A DNA stretch of 64,000 nt from Candidatus Acidiferrales bacterium (GTDB lineage Bacteria; Bacteroidota; Ignavibacteria; Kryptoniales; JAKASW01), in contig DATJAY010000027.1 in NCBI GenBank assembly GCA_035515795.1, forward strand, positions 1-64,000. Reading direction: 5' to 3'. Shown piece by piece: positions 17,845 to 26,579 of the stretch; positions within the stretch are counted from its first letter, which is position 1; each line of letters opens with the position of its first letter. Below the pieces are notes generated by a model. It was not told the DNA's origin. It did no database searches and saw only the letters and a program-made list of their open reading frames with translations. A program made the position numbers and the translations under genes.

Positions 17845-18752
17845 GAGCTCTCGTCACCGGCGCCAACGGATTGCTCGGGCAGAAAATTGTCGAAGTATTT
17901 AAAAGAGAGTCCGAGTATGAGCTTCTTTCATGCGATCTGGTTGGAAACAATAATGATGGACAGACCCTCGATATTACCGATCATCAAAAAGTCATGGATG
18001 TCGTAGGCTCTTATAAGCCTTCTTTGATAATCAACGCTGCCGCTTTTACAAACGTCGATCTGGCCGAAACGGAAAAGGAAACGGCATATAAGATCAACGC
18101 AACGGCCGTGGGCTATTTGGCGGATGCCGCGAATGTCTTCAATGCAAAATTAGTTCATATTTCCACGGACTATGTCTTCGACGGCAAGAAAGGCGAGTAC
18201 TCGGAAGAGTCACTTCCTGAGCCGATCAGCTATTACGGGAAGACAAAGCTCGCCGGAGAAAATCTCGTCAAATCTAAACTGACAGATTATGCTATCATCA
18301 GGACTCAGGTTCTTTACGGCTTTGGGAGAAACGTTAAGAAGAACTTCGTCATATGGGTAGTCGAGCAGCTCACGCGCCGTGAGAAAATTCGCGTCGTTGA
18401 CGATCAAGTCGGAAATCCGACACTCGCAGATGAGCTGGCGTTTGCGATCCTAAAAGTCTGCGAGAAAAAGGCGACCGGGTTGTACCATGTTTCAGGTTTT
18501 GAGACTATCTCGCGGTACGAATTTGCCAGCAAAATCGCGGATGTGTTCGGCCTGGATTTCTCGCTCGTAAAAAAAGTAAAATCGGACGAGCTTGCACAGC
18601 CGGCAAAGCGGCCACAGAATTCCAGTTTTATCTGCTTGAAAGCTCAGACCGAACTCGGCATCAACATGCCTCCCGTTAGCGATTCGCTTTATCAAATGAA
18701 GCAACAGATGAAACTCGTCCAGAATGGATCCCTCAGGGACCGGCATGCGTGA
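17841..18752 (+). CDS. SDR family NAD(P)-dependent sugar reductase (dTDP-4-dehydrorhamnose reductase-like)
   Basis: This 303-residue RfbD-type extended short-chain dehydrogenase probably makes a deoxysugar precursor for surface polysaccharide. The nucleotide-binding motif is LVTGANGLLGQKIVEVF. NAAAFTNVDLAETE, STDYVFDGKKGEY and the catalytic Tyr-x3-Lys in YYGKTKLAGE follow. The later QVGNPTLADELA and GLYHVSG motifs are typical of RfbD. The start is a GTG overlapping the purE stop. Other dTDP-rhamnose genes (rfbA, B, C) are absent here, so the exact substrate is uncertain. Confidence 0.82.
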   Translation: MRALVTGANGLLGQKIVEVFKRESEYELLSCDLVGNNNDGQTLDITDHQKVMDVVGSYKPSLIINAAAFTNVDLAETEKETAYKINATAVGYLADAANVFNAKLVHISTDYVFDGKKGEYSEESLPEPISYYGKTKLAGENLVKSKLTDYAIIRTQVLYGFGRNVKKNFVIWVVEQLTRREKIRVVDDQVGNPTLADELAFAILKVCEKKATGLYHVSGFETISRYEFASKIADVFGLDFSLVKKVKSDELAQPAKRPQNSSFICLKAQTELGINMPPVSDSLYQMKQQMKLVQNGSLRDRHA

Positions 18753-18781
18753 GACATTGAATCACAACTAAGCGAGAACAA

Positions 18782-20062
18782 ATGCTTGATTTAAAATATA
18801 TCCGGGAAAATACTGACCTAGTTAGAGAAGCGATTAAAAAGAAGCATGAAAAGGACCGACTCGACGAGATAATTGAACTCGATGGGAAGAGACGGGAGCT
18901 TCTTCAAAAATCCGAAGCTATTAAAAGCGAGCGAAACAGGATAGCTGATGAAGTTGCGAAGTTGAAGCGTCAGGGCAAGGACGCTTCCGATTTCATCGCT
19001 TCAGGAAAAGGAAAAGGGGATCAACTAAAAACATTTGAGGACAACCTGCGAGAAATTGAACAAAAACTCGACGACCTCGTCCTGTATGTTCCCAACGTAC
19101 CGCATCAATCCGTTCCCGCGGGAGACGATTCGAACGACAACGTGGAAGTCAGAAAATGGGGAGAGGCGGCGAAGAATTTCGACTTCAAGCTCCTCGATCA
19201 TTTAAGCCTCGGCGAGAAGCTGGGGATTCTCGATTTCACCAGGGGCAGCAAGGTTACCGGCGCCGGATTTCCTGTTTACATCGGAAAAGGGGCCGCACTT
19301 GAGCGTGCTTTGATAAACTTTATGATCGATTTGCATGTTAGTAAACATGGATATACGGAGGTATTCCCGCCGTTTGTCGTGAACCAAGCGTCGATGCGCG
19401 GAACCGGCCAGCTTCCGAAACTCGCCGATGACATGTACCACTGTGAAATCGACGATCTGTATTTGGTTCCGACAGCGGAAGTTCCGGTAACGAATTTGCA
19501 CCGCGATGAAATATTGGCCGTCGATCAGCTGCCGGTTAGATATGTTGCGTACTCGGCTTGTTTCCGAAGAGAAGCAGGAAGCTGGGGAAAAGAGTCACGC
19601 GGCTTTTTGAGAGTACACCAATTTAATAAGGTTGAACTTGTGAAATTTGTCAGGCCGGAAGAATCGTATGATGAGCTTGAGAAGCTAGTTGTGGATGTCG
19701 AAGAGGTGTTGCAGTTGTTGAACATACCTTATCGAGTGATGCTCTTATGCGCGGGAGATTTAAGTTTTTCGGCTGCAAAGTGTTATGACATTGAAGTCTT
19801 CGCTCCTGCGACGGAAGCGAGGAGCGGCTGGCTCGAGGCCTCGAGTTGTTCCAACTTCGAGAGTTTTCAAGCGAGACGCGCGAATATCAGGTTTAAAAGG
19901 GATCCTAAGTCGAAGCCGGAGTTTGTGCATACGCTGAACGGATCCGGACTTGCGACATCGCGGCTGATGGTCGCGCTTCTAGAGAATTATCAAACGCCGG
20001 AAGGAAAAGTTGTTGTGCCTAAGGCACTCCATGAATATACAGGATTTGCAGTTATCGGTTGA
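18782..20062 (+). CDS. serS: Serine-tRNA ligase
   Basis: This 426-residue class II aminoacyl-tRNA synthetase charges tRNA-Ser. The N-terminal 100 residues form the long antiparallel coiled coil that grips tRNA ([21 protein letters not shown], then [17 protein letters not shown]). Core motifs include [14 protein letters not shown], motif 2 [21 protein letters not shown] and motif 3 [20 protein letters not shown]. It follows the rfbD-like gene by 29 bp, and the ABC transporter gene starts 3 bp after its stop, so it shares the transcript. Confidence 0.98.
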   Translation: MLDLKYIRENTDLVREAIKKKHEKDRLDEIIELDGKRRELLQKSEAIKSERNRIADEVAKLKRQGKDASDFIASGKGKGDQLKTFEDNLREIEQKLDDLVLYVPNVPHQSVPAGDDSNDNVEVRKWGEAAKNFDFKLLDHLSLGEKLGILDFTRGSKVTGAGFPVYIGKGAALERALINFMIDLHVSKHGYTEVFPPFVVNQASMRGTGQLPKLADDMYHCEIDDLYLVPTAEVPVTNLHRDEILAVDQLPVRYVAYSACFRREAGSWGKESRGFLRVHQFNKVELVKFVRPEESYDELEKLVVDVEEVLQLLNIPYRVMLLCAGDLSFSAAKCYDIEVFAPATEARSGWLEASSCSNFESFQARRANIRFKRDPKSKPEFVHTLNGSGLATSRLMVALLENYQTPEGKVVVPKALHEYTGFAVIG

Positions 20063-20065
20063 ACC

Positions 20066-21811
20066 ATGAAATCACTTCTTCGCCTTTTTCCTTACCTGAA
20101 AAAGTATAAGACGACGTTGATCCTCGGCTTGTTGACGGTGGTACTGTCGAACATCTTCGGCAACTTCGTCCCGTTGATTGTGGGAGGTGCAATCGACCAG
20201 TTGAGATCCGGGCCGAGTTCATTGAAACTTATCGAATACGCAGCGCTGATTATCAGCCTGATATGCCTCAGCGGATTTTTCACGTTCCTGACCCGACAAA
20301 CAATCATCGTTACGTCAAGAAAGATAGAATTCGATCTTGTCAATAATTTTTATTCGCATGTGCAGAAACTTTCATATTCTTTTTTTCTGAATACACCGAC
20401 CGGAGACGTGATGGCACACGCGACGAACGACATTTCTGCGGTACGCAACGTCCTCGGCCCAGGTATTATGTACACTTCAGATACGATCACCGGCTTCATC
20501 ATGGTCATCGCGATAATGTTCTCGATCAATGTGAGACTCACTCTCTATTCTTTGATTCCGCTGCCGTTCGTCTCCGCGGCGGTATATTACATCGGGAAGC
20601 TCGTCAATCGCCATTTTGAAGACGTGCAGGCCCAATACAGCAGTCTGACCGCGAGAGCACAGGAAACCATTTCCGGAGTGCGAATCGTGCGCTCATATGT
20701 CAGGGAAGATTACGAGACCGAACGATTTAAATCACTGAGCCGTGATTACCTGAAGAAAAACCTGATACTGGCACAGGTTCAATCGATTCTCTGGCCGCTC
20801 ATGGGTATGCTGACGGGGGCCGCCGGAGTTATAGTTATTTGGCGGGGCGGGTTGGACGTCATCTTCAACACACTCACGCTCGGCACCATGGTTGCGTTTT
20901 TGGTTTACCTCGGTCTGCTGACCTGGCCGCTCATCGCATTCGGATGGGTCATAAATATTTTCCAGCGTGGCGCCGCCTCGATGGGAAGGCTCAATAAGAT
21001 CTTCGACATTCTTCCGGAAATTAAAGATACTGCGGAGACCGATCATTCGATTAACGAAATTGAAGGAACAATAACTTTCAAGAATGTCTCTTTTCGATTT
21101 CCATCGAAAGAAGACTACGCGCTGCGCAACATAAATATCGAGATCGAGAGAGGTACTACACTCGCAATCGTAGGCAGAACGGGAAACGGAAAAACTACGA
21201 TGGTCAACCTTATCCCGCGGCTTCTCGATTGCACTTCAGGAGAAATCCTGATCGACGGAATTCCGATCAGGAAAATTCCAATAGATGCTTTAAGAAGAAG
21301 CATCGGCTACGTTCAGCAGGAGACCTTCCTTTTCTCCGATACGATCGCGAACAATATTGCGTATGGAGTGGAGATCGCGACCAATGAAGATATCGAATGG
21401 GCTGCCAGAGTTTCGCAGATTCAAAAAGACATTGACATGTTTCCCCACAAATATGATACACTTGTCGGTGAAAGAGGAATCACGCTATCCGGCGGCCAGA
21501 AACAAAGAGTCGGAATCGCGAGGGCTATTATGAGAAAGCCCAGCATATTGATATTGGACGACGCACTTTCTGCGGTCGATACCTATACCGAAGAGGAGAT
21601 TTTGTCTCAATTGAAACAGGTGATGAAGGAAAGAACGAGCATCATCATCAGTCACCGGATATCGACGGTGAAAGACGCGGACGTGATTATCGTGCTCGAC
21701 GACGGTGCGATAGCAGAGACGGGAACTCACGAAGAACTCGTTTTGAAGAACGGAATATATGCCGATCTTTACAACCGCCAGCTTCTCGAAGAAGAGCTGC
21801 AGCGTATGTAA
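20066..21811 (+). CDS. ABC exporter half-transporter with degenerate catalytic site (BmrC/YheI-like)
   Basis: This 581-residue half-transporter has an N-terminal six-helix type I exporter domain (about 1-310) and a nucleotide-binding domain. Walker A is GRTGNGKTT and the signature is LSGGQKQRVGIARA. Walker B is ILILDDALSAVD, where the usual catalytic Glu is replaced by Asp. An Asp there together with a canonical LSGGQ signature is the hallmark of the degenerate half in heterodimeric exporters such as BmrC/BmrD and TM287/288. The matching canonical half is probably the gene at 23065-24924. The substrate is unknown (lipid or drug). Confidence 0.9.
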   Translation: MKSLLRLFPYLKKYKTTLILGLLTVVLSNIFGNFVPLIVGGAIDQLRSGPSSLKLIEYAALIISLICLSGFFTFLTRQTIIVTSRKIEFDLVNNFYSHVQKLSYSFFLNTPTGDVMAHATNDISAVRNVLGPGIMYTSDTITGFIMVIAIMFSINVRLTLYSLIPLPFVSAAVYYIGKLVNRHFEDVQAQYSSLTARAQETISGVRIVRSYVREDYETERFKSLSRDYLKKNLILAQVQSILWPLMGMLTGAAGVIVIWRGGLDVIFNTLTLGTMVAFLVYLGLLTWPLIAFGWVINIFQRGAASMGRLNKIFDILPEIKDTAETDHSINEIEGTITFKNVSFRFPSKEDYALRNINIEIERGTTLAIVGRTGNGKTTMVNLIPRLLDCTSGEILIDGIPIRKIPIDALRRSIGYVQQETFLFSDTIANNIAYGVEIATNEDIEWAARVSQIQKDIDMFPHKYDTLVGERGITLSGGQKQRVGIARAIMRKPSILILDDALSAVDTYTEEEILSQLKQVMKERTSIIISHRISTVKDADVIIVLDDGAIAETGTHEELVLKNGIYADLYNRQLLEEELQRM

Positions 21812-21878
21812 GCAAAACTGAAGAGCTAAGAGCCGGGGAAAATGAGTCCACAACCACACGTGAGCACCGAAGACTAAC

Positions 21879-22889
21879 ATGTTGAAGATCAATTTCTATG
21901 AAGTAGACAAAGACGACAAGCGGTTCATCAAGAAGTCCTTGAAGGGGAAGTTTACTCTCTCTTTCTTTGCCGAACCGCTTACAGAATCGAACATCTACAC
22001 CGCAAAGGATGCAGATGTCGTGTCCGTCTTCATATATTCGGTCCTGGACAAGAAAAACATTTCTGCACTGCCGAAGCTGAAACTCATTGTCACGAGGAGC
22101 ACCGGCTTCAACCACATAGATTTGAAAACCGCTTCGAGCAGAAGCATCCCCGTTTGTAATGTCCCTTATTATGGCGAGAACACGGTTGCCGAGCATACTT
22201 TCGGATTGATACTCGCACTCTCCCGCAACATCCACAAAGCCTATGTCCGGACAAGCAGGAATAACTTTTCCATCGAAGGACTCGAGGGGTGGGACATCAA
22301 AGGCAAGACTCTCGGGGTCGTCGGGGCAGGAAGCATCGGCTCTCACGTTATAAAAATCGCAAAAGGATTCGGGATGAATGTCGTAGCCTACGACCTTCAC
22401 AAAAACCATTTCATGGAAGAGGTCCTCGGTTTCAAATACGCTTCGCTTGACGAACTCCTAAAAGATTCCGATATCATCACTCTTCACTGTCCTTACAATA
22501 AGGCGACACATCATCTCATAAACATGAAGAACATTGAACTTGTAAAGCGAGGAGCGTTGTTTATAAATACGGCCCGCGCAAGTATCATCGAGCCGGCTGC
22601 ACTTCACTATGCTTTGGAGACCGGGATCTTCGGCGGCGCCGGATTGGACGTTTTTGAAGGCGAAGATTTGGTCAAGGAGGAAAACCAGATGCTGACGAGG
22701 AACGTCTCGGTGGAACACCTTCGAGCAGTGCTCGAAAAAAATATTCTCCTAAATCGTGAGAACGTGATAATAACTCCTCACATAGCGTTCGACAGTGTCG
22801 AAGCGGTGGAGAGGATCCTCGAAACAACGGTGAACAACATTGAATCGTTTGTCGCGAGGAATCCGACGAATGTAGTGAATCCGGACTAA
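21879..22889 (+). CDS. D-isomer-specific 2-hydroxyacid dehydrogenase family protein
   Basis: This 336-residue NAD-dependent enzyme of the D-lactate/phosphoglycerate dehydrogenase family interconverts a 2-oxoacid and a D-2-hydroxyacid. The NAD-binding motif is GVVGAGSIGSHVIKIAKGFGM. The catalytic Arg is in INTARASII, the Glu in GLDVFEGED and the His in ITPHIAFDS. The order and DVFEGED-like tail resemble D-lactate dehydrogenases more than SerA, and no regulatory ACT domain is present. It lies between the two ABC half-transporter genes, 67 bp after the first. The substrate is not determined. Confidence 0.85.
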   Translation: MLKINFYEVDKDDKRFIKKSLKGKFTLSFFAEPLTESNIYTAKDADVVSVFIYSVLDKKNISALPKLKLIVTRSTGFNHIDLKTASSRSIPVCNVPYYGENTVAEHTFGLILALSRNIHKAYVRTSRNNFSIEGLEGWDIKGKTLGVVGAGSIGSHVIKIAKGFGMNVVAYDLHKNHFMEEVLGFKYASLDELLKDSDIITLHCPYNKATHHLINMKNIELVKRGALFINTARASIIEPAALHYALETGIFGGAGLDVFEGEDLVKEENQMLTRNVSVEHLRAVLEKNILLNRENVIITPHIAFDSVEAVERILETTVNNIESFVARNPTNVVNPD

Positions 22890-23064
22890 GAAACTACTAA
22901 GCAATCGTTTCTAAATCCTGAACAATATCATATGAGAAAAGCATCAAGCGGGAAAAGGTCAATTACGAAAGAGAAATCCTCGTCCCTTGAAATCTATGAT
23001 TTCGAAATTCGAGCTTTGTATTTGTTTAAACTTCAGGGATTAAAAATTAGAATTTGAAAAAGTT

Positions 23065-24924
23065 ATGGCGGTAGAGATACACGAAGAGGAAATACTAGGG
23101 AAAGCATACGATGCAAGGTTGATGCGGAGACTCCTGCATTACCTGAAGCCCTACTGGTGGCAGGTGGCGGTGGCGATAGTAATCACGATCGTTTATTCGT
23201 GGATGGGGCCGGTGCGCCCTTATCTGACACAGATCGCCATCGACAAGTATATTCGCCGCGGAGATGGTGCCGGCCTTTTCAAGATTATCGAATTGTTGTT
23301 TGCGGTGACCATGGCGCAAGCGTTGCTGCGATATGGCTCAGCGTATCTGACCCAGTGGATTGGACAGAAAACGATATTTGACATACGCATGGAGATATAC
23401 AAACACCTCCATAACCTCGGGATCAAGTACTTCGACAGAAATCCCGTCGGAAGATTAGTGACGAGAGTGACCAACGACGTCGAAGCCCTGAACGATCTGT
23501 TCTCTTCCGGCATAGTGATGGCGTTCGGGGACGTCTTTACGATTATCTGGATTCTCATTTACATGTTCGGGCTCAGCGCCTCGCTTGCTGTGGTGACGCT
23601 GCTGGTTCTGCCGATCCTTGCATACATCACGATGCTTTTCAGGAAGAAAGTGCGTGCGGCGTACCGCCAGGTCCGTCTGCACATCGCAAGGATGAACGCG
23701 TTTCTTCAGGAGCACATATCAGGGGTCATCGTAGATCAGATTCATAACCGGGAGAGAAGGGCCCTCCACAGCTTTGAAGAAGTCAGCGGGAAGCTGAAAG
23801 ATGCGAACGTAAAATCCGTCTTCTACTACGCGCTCTTTTATCCCGGCGTGGAGGCAACCCAGGCCATCGCCGTCGGCCTCATCATCTGGTATGGTGGAAC
23901 ACATTTGGTTCCCGAATCCGTTCTTCAATCCAACGGCCTCACCATCGGTGTTTTAATTGCATTTCTTCAATTCACCGAACAGTTCTTCATGCCGATAAGA
24001 GATCTCTCGGAAAAGTACAACATTCTTCAAACCGCCATGGCGTCATCGGAAAGAATTTTCAAAGTCATCGATGACAAAACAATCGTACCCGAACCTGACG
24101 TGCCGTTGCCGTTGGAAAATGTGGAAGGCAAAATTGAATTTAAGAACGTCACCTTTGCTTACGATGATCAGAATTACGTTTTGAAGAATGTATCCTTCAC
24201 AGCAAACCCCGGTGAAACGATTGCGATCGTCGGTGCCACGGGTGCGGGGAAGACTTCTATAGTGAATCTTCTGATGAGATTTTATGACGTGAATAATGGC
24301 GGCGTTTTTATCGATGGAGTTAACGTCAAAGATATTTCGACGGCAGAGCTTCGAAAGAACATTGCCATCGTAATGCAGGATGTCTTTCTATTTTCAGGCA
24401 GCGTGCGCGACAACATCTCCCTCGGTAATAATAAGATCGGATTTGAGAAAATTGAAAAAGCGTCGGCGCTGGTCGGGGCGGACGACTTCATAAAACGGCT
24501 TCCAAAGAAATACGACGACGATGTGAAAGAACGCGGTGCCGCACTTTCCGTCGGGCAGAAGCAGCTCATTTCATTTGCACGAGCTTTGGCTTATGATCCG
24601 AGGATTTTGATCCTTGATGAGGCGACTGCGAATATCGACACGGAAACCGAGCAGCTGATTCAGGAGGCTACGGAAAACCTGTTGAGGGGAAGAACAAGCA
24701 TAGTTATCGCTCACAGGCTCTCCACAATTCAACATTCGTCGAAGATCATTGTCCTTCACAAAGGTGAGATCAGAGAGCAGGGTACACATCAGGAATTAAT
24801 TGCACTCGGCGGAATCTATTACCGCCTGTACCAGCTTCAGTACAAAGAGCAGGAACGTCTTGGCCAGTCCCGTGTCCCGCCGGAGTCCCTTAAGCGCCTT
24901 GCGCCATCACGAGTCATGAAATAG
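23065..24924 (+). CDS. ABC exporter half-transporter with canonical catalytic Glu (BmrD/YheH-like)
   Basis: This 619-residue half-transporter has six predicted membrane helices in the first 340 residues. Walker A is GATGAGKTS, the signature is the altered LSVGQKQLISFARA, and Walker B is ILILDEATANIDTETEQ with the catalytic Glu. LSVGQ-type signatures and DEATANIDTETE are typical of the canonical subunit in heterodimeric type I exporters (BmrD/YheH). This complements the degenerate half at 20066-21811. The ORF begins after a 175-bp gap from the dehydrogenase, which holds no recognisable gene. Confidence 0.9.
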   Translation: MAVEIHEEEILGKAYDARLMRRLLHYLKPYWWQVAVAIVITIVYSWMGPVRPYLTQIAIDKYIRRGDGAGLFKIIELLFAVTMAQALLRYGSAYLTQWIGQKTIFDIRMEIYKHLHNLGIKYFDRNPVGRLVTRVTNDVEALNDLFSSGIVMAFGDVFTIIWILIYMFGLSASLAVVTLLVLPILAYITMLFRKKVRAAYRQVRLHIARMNAFLQEHISGVIVDQIHNRERRALHSFEEVSGKLKDANVKSVFYYALFYPGVEATQAIAVGLIIWYGGTHLVPESVLQSNGLTIGVLIAFLQFTEQFFMPIRDLSEKYNILQTAMASSERIFKVIDDKTIVPEPDVPLPLENVEGKIEFKNVTFAYDDQNYVLKNVSFTANPGETIAIVGATGAGKTSIVNLLMRFYDVNNGGVFIDGVNVKDISTAELRKNIAIVMQDVFLFSGSVRDNISLGNNKIGFEKIEKASALVGADDFIKRLPKKYDDDVKERGAALSVGQKQLISFARALAYDPRILILDEATANIDTETEQLIQEATENLLRGRTSIVIAHRLSTIQHSSKIIVLHKGEIREQGTHQELIALGGIYYRLYQLQYKEQERLGQSRVPPESLKRLAPSRVMK

Positions 24925-25123
24925 TTTTGACAGGATAGAAGCGTTTCAAAAAAGCTGATCGAGAAATGTCCGTTCTGTTACCGCAAATTAGTCGGTTCCA
25001 CGAACGGGACCAATTCCTGATCGGTCTAATCTCTGAAATTCGTTGCGACAAACTCGTAACGAAACAGCACCCGGTTTTGACTGAAAACATCAGAATTGCC
25101 GGCAAAATAAAACGGAGGGATAT

Positions 25124-26161
25124 ATGTCTTCGGTAGAACGTTACAGGCGCGCCCCAGAGAGGAATCCTCTCATGACCCTCGGACGCCATATCGATGAAGG
25201 GGAACGAAAACATCCGGAAGCAACCGGAGATTTCAGCGGATTGCTGAGCGACCTTGCGATCGCCGTCAAACTCATCTGGCGTGAAGTCAGTAAAGCCGGT
25301 TTGATAGATATTCTCGGCACAACCAATAAACATAATGCGAGCGGCGACGAAGTAAAAAAGCTTGACGAATTTGCCGACGAGACAATTTACAAAGCCATGA
25401 ACCATGGCGGTCACCTCTGTGCCATGGCTTCAGAGGAGAGCGACAGTCTCCTGAATATTCCCGCCGATTATCCGATTGGCAAGTATGTGTTAATCTATGA
25501 TCCGCTCGACGGCTCATCGAACATCGACGCAGATGTGTCGATCGGGAGCATCTTCGGAATTTACCGCCGTGTCACTTCATCCGGTCCCGGTACTCTTGCA
25601 GATTGCCTGCAGCCGGGTTATAAACAGGTGGCCGCAGCGTACACTATTTACGGGTCGAGCACAATTTTCGTTTATTGTACCGGCAACGGGGTCCACGGAT
25701 TCACGCTGGATCCATCCGTCGGAGAATTTTTGCTTTCACACGAGAATATGCGAATCCCAACGCGGAGTAAGACTTACAGCATAAACGAAGGCAACTACTT
25801 AAGGTGGGATAATGGCGTGAGAACGTATGTCGACTATTTGAAAGAAAATGATCCGCCTTCGCAAAGGCCGTACAGCTCCCGCTATGTCGGTTCACTCGTC
25901 GCAGACTTCCATCGGAACATGTTATACGGTGGAATATTTATGTATCCAAAAGACACGGTGCACCCCGAAGGTAAACTCAGGCTCTTATACGAATGTTCGC
26001 CGTTGGCATTCATCGCAGAGCACGCAGGCGGAAGGGCAAGCGACGGATGCAGAAGGATTCTCGACATCGTTCCAGCATCGCTGCATCAAAGGACACCTTT
26101 CTTTGTCGGATCGGAGAACGATGTGAAGGAAGTTGAAGAGTTTTTGTCAAAATCAGTTTAG
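25124..26161 (+). CDS. fbp: Fructose-1,6-bisphosphatase, class I
   Basis: This 345-residue class I enzyme hydrolyses fructose 1,6-bisphosphate in gluconeogenesis. Metal and catalytic motifs are ASEES near residue 105 and DPLDGSSNIDADVSIGSIFG from Asp126, followed by GYSLYVGS-like substrate loops (SRYVGSLVADFHR) and LRLLYECSPLAFIAEHAGG. GGAGGG lies 6 nt before the ATG. The 199-bp region upstream has no gene. No neighbour belongs to the same pathway. Confidence 0.96.
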   Translation: MSSVERYRRAPERNPLMTLGRHIDEGERKHPEATGDFSGLLSDLAIAVKLIWREVSKAGLIDILGTTNKHNASGDEVKKLDEFADETIYKAMNHGGHLCAMASEESDSLLNIPADYPIGKYVLIYDPLDGSSNIDADVSIGSIFGIYRRVTSSGPGTLADCLQPGYKQVAAAYTIYGSSTIFVYCTGNGVHGFTLDPSVGEFLLSHENMRIPTRSKTYSINEGNYLRWDNGVRTYVDYLKENDPPSQRPYSSRYVGSLVADFHRNMLYGGIFMYPKDTVHPEGKLRLLYECSPLAFIAEHAGGRASDGCRRILDIVPASLHQRTPFFVGSENDVKEVEEFLSKSV

Positions 26162-26579
26162 GGGATTCGTGGGGCTGTCGGGGTAATCGGGAAATTCGCT
26201 TGCGTCGACGACCATGGCTCTATCAAATAAGGCGGAAAGATGTCTGTCGACTTGCATTTCAAAAATGAAGAAAGTAGATTTGACCATGAAATGGGCAAGG
26301 GATAAAGATGGAGGATCAAATTCTTCATTTATTTCTGCTGGTACGGTGTTTACAGGACGGGAACCGACAAATCAAGAAGAGGCATAGATTTCCCTTGCCA
26401 CCTTTTTCATATGAATCCCTCGATGGAGGGACTTTCTCATTGTCCTTATCTTAAACGATAGATCAGGAAGTCGGGCAAAGTTGCTGGCGAAGGCTTGACA
26501 GACAAGCCTCACGGAGAAATTGTAGCCAGCCATTAACCCCGATTAGATAAATTAACTTTCATCTAACGAGGAGGTTCAT
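26162..26579 (+). other. Non-coding region upstream of the YCF48-like gene
   Basis: About 418 bp without a recognisable gene. Its second half contains several stems: TCCCTC/GAGGGA at 26414-26429, the two-stem element at 26483-26530, and TTAGAT/ATCTAA just before the ribosome site. It is probably a structured 5' untranslated region. Confidence 0.5.
26483..26530 (+). promoter_or_regulatory. Two-stem RNA element in the leader of the YCF48-like gene
   Basis: GCTGGC (26483-26488) pairs with GCCAGC (26525-26530), enclosing a perfect 7-bp hairpin AGGCTTG/CAAGCCT (26491-26509) and an unpaired purine-rich stretch. It ends 50 bp before the start codon. Short pieces such as GGGCAAAG and GTAGCCAGCC recall the GEMM c-di-GMP-I aptamer, but the order and spacing do not fit well enough to assign it. 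Confidence 0.4.

Noticed and set aside
26470-26535. GEMM (c-di-GMP-I) riboswitch
   Set aside because: Only scattered fragments match and the conserved order is not satisfied; kept as an unassigned structured leader.
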